Positions 60,905 to 64,000 of a DNA stretch of 64,000 nt are shown here, one piece after another; the first letter of the stretch is position 1; each line of letters opens with the position of its first letter. The position numbers and the translations under genes were made by a program. The notes beneath the pieces were generated by a model. It was not told the origin of the DNA and made no database searches. It worked only from the letters and a program-made list of their open reading frames with translations. Where the stretch lies: the NCBI GenBank assembly GCA_036674765.1, contig JARVKI010000104.1, forward strand, positions 1-64,000, in the 5' to 3' direction. This stretch comes from Seiridium cupressi (Eukaryota; Ascomycota; Sordariomycetes; Amphisphaeriales; Sporocadaceae).

Positions 60905-62583
60905 TCTTCTACTATGCCTAATACTAGCCCCACCATTGCAAACGAATCTGCAGACTTGTCAAGTAAAGTGGCTCACTAAGTGTGGCGATCTTTATTCACC
61001 GGAAATCCTACTGTTAAAACGTGTGTCGCTAGCCTATCGATTCACAATCTGAGTCCACCTTACACTGCAATTGTAGAGGACCTACACTAAGCAAAACTCT
61101 TGGCAGTTCTTCTCTTTCCACATTGGGCCTTTCATAATGTCGTGCACGTAACCGTCCCCTACTGTTGTCCAGTGATTTTTCACTTCAGCTCTCTGCTACC
61201 CCTCTCATTACTGGCGAAAGAGTCTGACTTCTCCCTGGTCACGAGTGGCACCATTCCCCCTTGCAGCAACACTGTCAGATAGCCATATTGCGCCCATTGA
61301 GAGGCAAGACTGAAGAATCCCTTTTCGGGTGGTGCGAAATGCGTGATACCTCCTAGCTCCCATGGACGGGGGCACAGCGGTTCTCTGAAGCGACTCGATT
61401 TTCGACTCTTCATAGTCTAGAAATGGACAGCTTCAATTCAGCAGCAGGACAAGGCTCGAGCAGAGGATGAGAATAGTCTATCTCCTTTTGCTGGAATTTC
61501 CAGAAAAGATCACTCGACTAGCAGTGTTCTCATGTAACAATAACGGATTGCACGACCGATATCTTTAAAACATGTAAGACTGCATATTCGAAGGGCGTGA
61601 AATCATCTGGGCTTTTGACTTTCAAACCCAATCTTGTGGTGATTTGATTAACCCAAAATAATGCCTGAATAATGTTGGTGGCATATACCTAATTTTGCAG
61701 AGTAGATATGTTTTCGGTGCAGGTATAATAGGCTTTTCAGTCTTTGGGGCTGACATGGAGATGATCTCACGATATGATATAAACTTTGGTATCAAGCGTT
61801 CAACAGCAGAAGCGATCGTTCTGGAAGTCTATAATAATCCAGAGCATTAATAACATTGATCTATACACATTATTTACCAGTAATTCCCATCGGAAATTAC
61901 TACGTATTCGTCACGTCTTGTCGTAACCTTTAACGTCCGGATGGGTTTCCGGCACATCATCATTTGACTAGTATATCGAACTGCCGAGGGCGTTTCATAC
62001 GGATGTCGAGGCTGATCGACATTTTCATGCTAATTGCAGCTAGTCTGGTAAACTGTGTCTCTGTAAGGTTGCTGCTTTTGAAGTTTGCGTCGTGCAGTCA
62101 TCTACTCAGGTTAGTCGCGTGACTATCACCCTCCCGGCTCGATCGACACAACAGCGTTCCATACACTACTGTTGTTCTAAGCATGAACCAATGAGGAAAG
62201 GTTATGGAGATCACTGATTAATTCAAGTCCATGAATGCATATCTCGTATCGCTCTTCCGGCGGTATCTGCCCTCTAGATCCGAGTACTTACTCATGCCCT
62301 AACGGCACGGTTCCCTAGCACAATGCCACGGTTTTCTCGTCAAGCCTCCCACACGTTCCGGTATGCCATCCTATCACCGTTTATTGCAATGGGAAACGGC
62401 CTTGTTGAAAGTTGTATATCCCTGCACCCATTCGAGACGGGATCGATCTGTTTCAAAGGGGAAGCGCCGTACGTCTTGGCATCATGTATGAAGCCGGAGG
62501 CAGACAAACACCAGGGGGACCGGTACTCATCTGGCTATCGAATTCTAAAACCTTGTATAAACTATACGTATAATTAGGGTTTG
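60905..62583. other. intergenic region
   Basis: About 1.7 kb without a supported gene. Confidence 0.5.
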
Positions 62584-63027
62584 ATGAAAGTTTGCTTCGT
62601 CCGGCTGGTGAATTTCGGTAAGAAAGCTCCCCTGATCAGCGAAGAGGATTTCGTTGCCACGGACTTCCTCCTTCTCGGTCAATTATCACATAGGTCTGTC
62701 GCAGAGATGTTTGTCATGTCTAACATTCAACCAGCGAATTATTTGATCGTTGTTAGCGAGTCGGTGTATCCAAAACATGGTGCAAATGGTCCGCTACATG
62801 CGGTTAAGATTCAAGGGTCAATCCTGACCTTGTCTTACTCCCAAGGCCAGATATCTAGAACCCTCGTCCTTGACTGTTCCCTCGACGCGAGACATGTCCT
62901 ACTAAACACAACGATTCGTCAGAGACTGAATATTCATCCCACCTTTGTGTCCCTCGCACGCGTTAAGAATGATACCCCTCGAGGAGATCCAGCCGTGGCG
63001 GATCCATTGGGCAACCCGCCCTGTTAG
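62584..63027 (+). CDS. hypothetical ORF, doubtful
   Basis: A frame of 147 codons starting MKVCFVRLVNFGKKAP. It contains plausible strands (PANYLIVVSESVYPK, AVKIQGSILTLSY, RTLVLDCSLDARHVLLNT), so it may be a fragment of a decayed gene, but no family is recognised. Confidence 0.25.
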   Translation: MKVCFVRLVNFGKKAPLISEEDFVATDFLLLGQLSHRSVAEMFVMSNIQPANYLIVVSESVYPKHGANGPLHAVKIQGSILTLSYSQGQISRTLVLDCSLDARHVLLNTTIRQRLNIHPTFVSLARVKNDTPRGDPAVADPLGNPPC

Positions 63028-64000
63028 CCCTGACATCGCGCCTTATCAAGAGAAGCAAGGCGCCGAATCTTCGCAGACGGCGGCAGCGCTGGCCCACCAG
63101 TGGATGTCTCCCTCTCCACCGACGCCAGAACCAAATCCATCCCCGAAGCGAACAAACTGTGCCCTCATCTCAAGCCGATCACAAACGCAACACTGCGGGG
63201 AAGATGAAAGTGGGAGACCTGGCGTCAATAATTAGTAGACGGCGGATGTGGTCCCACCTACAATTGTTTTGCGAGCAAGGACTTCAGGCACCCGACAAGG
63301 ATTCTCGGAAGCTCGACAATCATGGGCGTATGATTGAAGCATGTTTGTACTTGATGATACAGCAGTAGACTCCACACCCTCTCGCGATCAGATCCTCTCT
63401 CAAGGCGTGAAACATTGGAATTGCAAGGAGTATACATTGTTTTATCAAGATCTCCACCGAATTCAAGTGGACAGAACCTAATTAGGTGTCAACAAGAGAC
63501 AACGATATGCTGTTAGAGTGATTGTATCGCATTATGTTGAGAGCGATAGCGCTTGGGACCTGAATCAATACGTAGCTAGCAATCGTATCTCTAAGCTCTC
63601 CCTCGGAAGGTCTGCTGATGTCGCCCAAGAATTATGAAAAGAAGCATGAGAAGCACCCTTGTTATCACCACCGGATCTGTAAATGAGGAGTAATTACTCA
63701 CCAAAAAATACGCTATCTGCCCCGTTCCTACTGTCGCCGCTCCTGAAGACTAACAGTTCATTGGGCATCTGATTTCGAAGATGATACCATCTCTATCCTT
63801 CGTTGAAGTGGACCTGCATGTTCTCGCTATAGCCCCGCGAGTCAACAAATTCGCTAGCCATTGTATCTTTGGCGAAATCAACAGAAGAGGCATCACAGAC
63901 GGCTAGCGGCCAATCAATGCAGGGCCCTCGAAGCGGTTGCCAGACACTGTGATTGCGTTAGGCTAAGGGAATCTCGACATGACTTCATTCTGTTTGAGGC
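63028..64000. other. right end of window, nothing recognised
   Basis: Frames here are short and without motifs. A gene could begin beyond the edge. Confidence 0.45.

Overview
The window is nuclear DNA of a filamentous ascomycete (Pezizomycotina). The evidence is short 47-125 bp GT-AG introns with CTRAC/CTGAY-type branch sites, typically fungal genes (an ATG26-type sterol glucosyltransferase with GRAM/PH domains, CHL1, a 149-codon uL15 ribosomal protein, a Fungal_trans_2 regulator, HET and NLR-like remnants), and a long AT-only repeat block showing the signature of repeat-induced point mutation (RIP). I cannot assign class or species.

Layout. 1-8,230 is a RIP-degraded island: almost pure A/T, CpA/TpG nearly absent, CpG islets kept. 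It holds two direct copies of a ~1 kb internal element segment, four ~240 bp LTR-like copies in two orientations, a ~480 bp-arm inverted repeat, a 165 bp inverted-repeat pair of which only one member is mutated, and a 141 bp solo-LTR-like element (TGTTACGG...CCGTAACA) with a perfect 5 bp target-site duplication. At about 8,230-8,280 composition switches abruptly to ~50% GC.

8.3-17.1 kb is a graveyard of accessory genes: two paralogues of the fungal PD-(D/E)XK nuclease-like family (first decayed, second apparently intact with two introns), a lipase-like alpha/beta-hydrolase domain of NLR type with three CpA-to-TpA type stops, an unidentified reverse-strand pseudogene, and a decayed protein-kinase-like gene. 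17.2-33.7 kb is mostly core genome: an ABM-fold protein, a mitochondrial PP2C phosphatase with an apparent frameshift, CHL1/DDX11 helicase, RPL28 (uL15) and ATG26 sterol glucosyltransferase, all with resolvable intron structure except the PP2C.

35-64 kb is again accessory: a secreted alpha/beta-hydrolase pseudogene, a C2H2 zinc-finger gene, an MDR-type oxidoreductase divergent from a Fungal_trans_2 regulator lacking a zinc cluster, a NACHT-like protein whose Walker A appears lost, a second alpha/beta hydrolase with three introns, a small conserved protein, an ABM-like gene with an in-frame stop, a HET-domain pseudogene, and a multi-exon conserved fungal protein. Spacers are long and gene-poor.

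The recurring theme is non-self-recognition families (HET, NLR-type lipase domain, NACHT-like, kinase-like, PD-(D/E)XK) in several stages of decay beside a RIP-silenced repeat island. No wholly new system can be proven from sequence alone; the P-loop-less NACHT-like protein and the PD-(D/E)XK pair are the most interesting leads.
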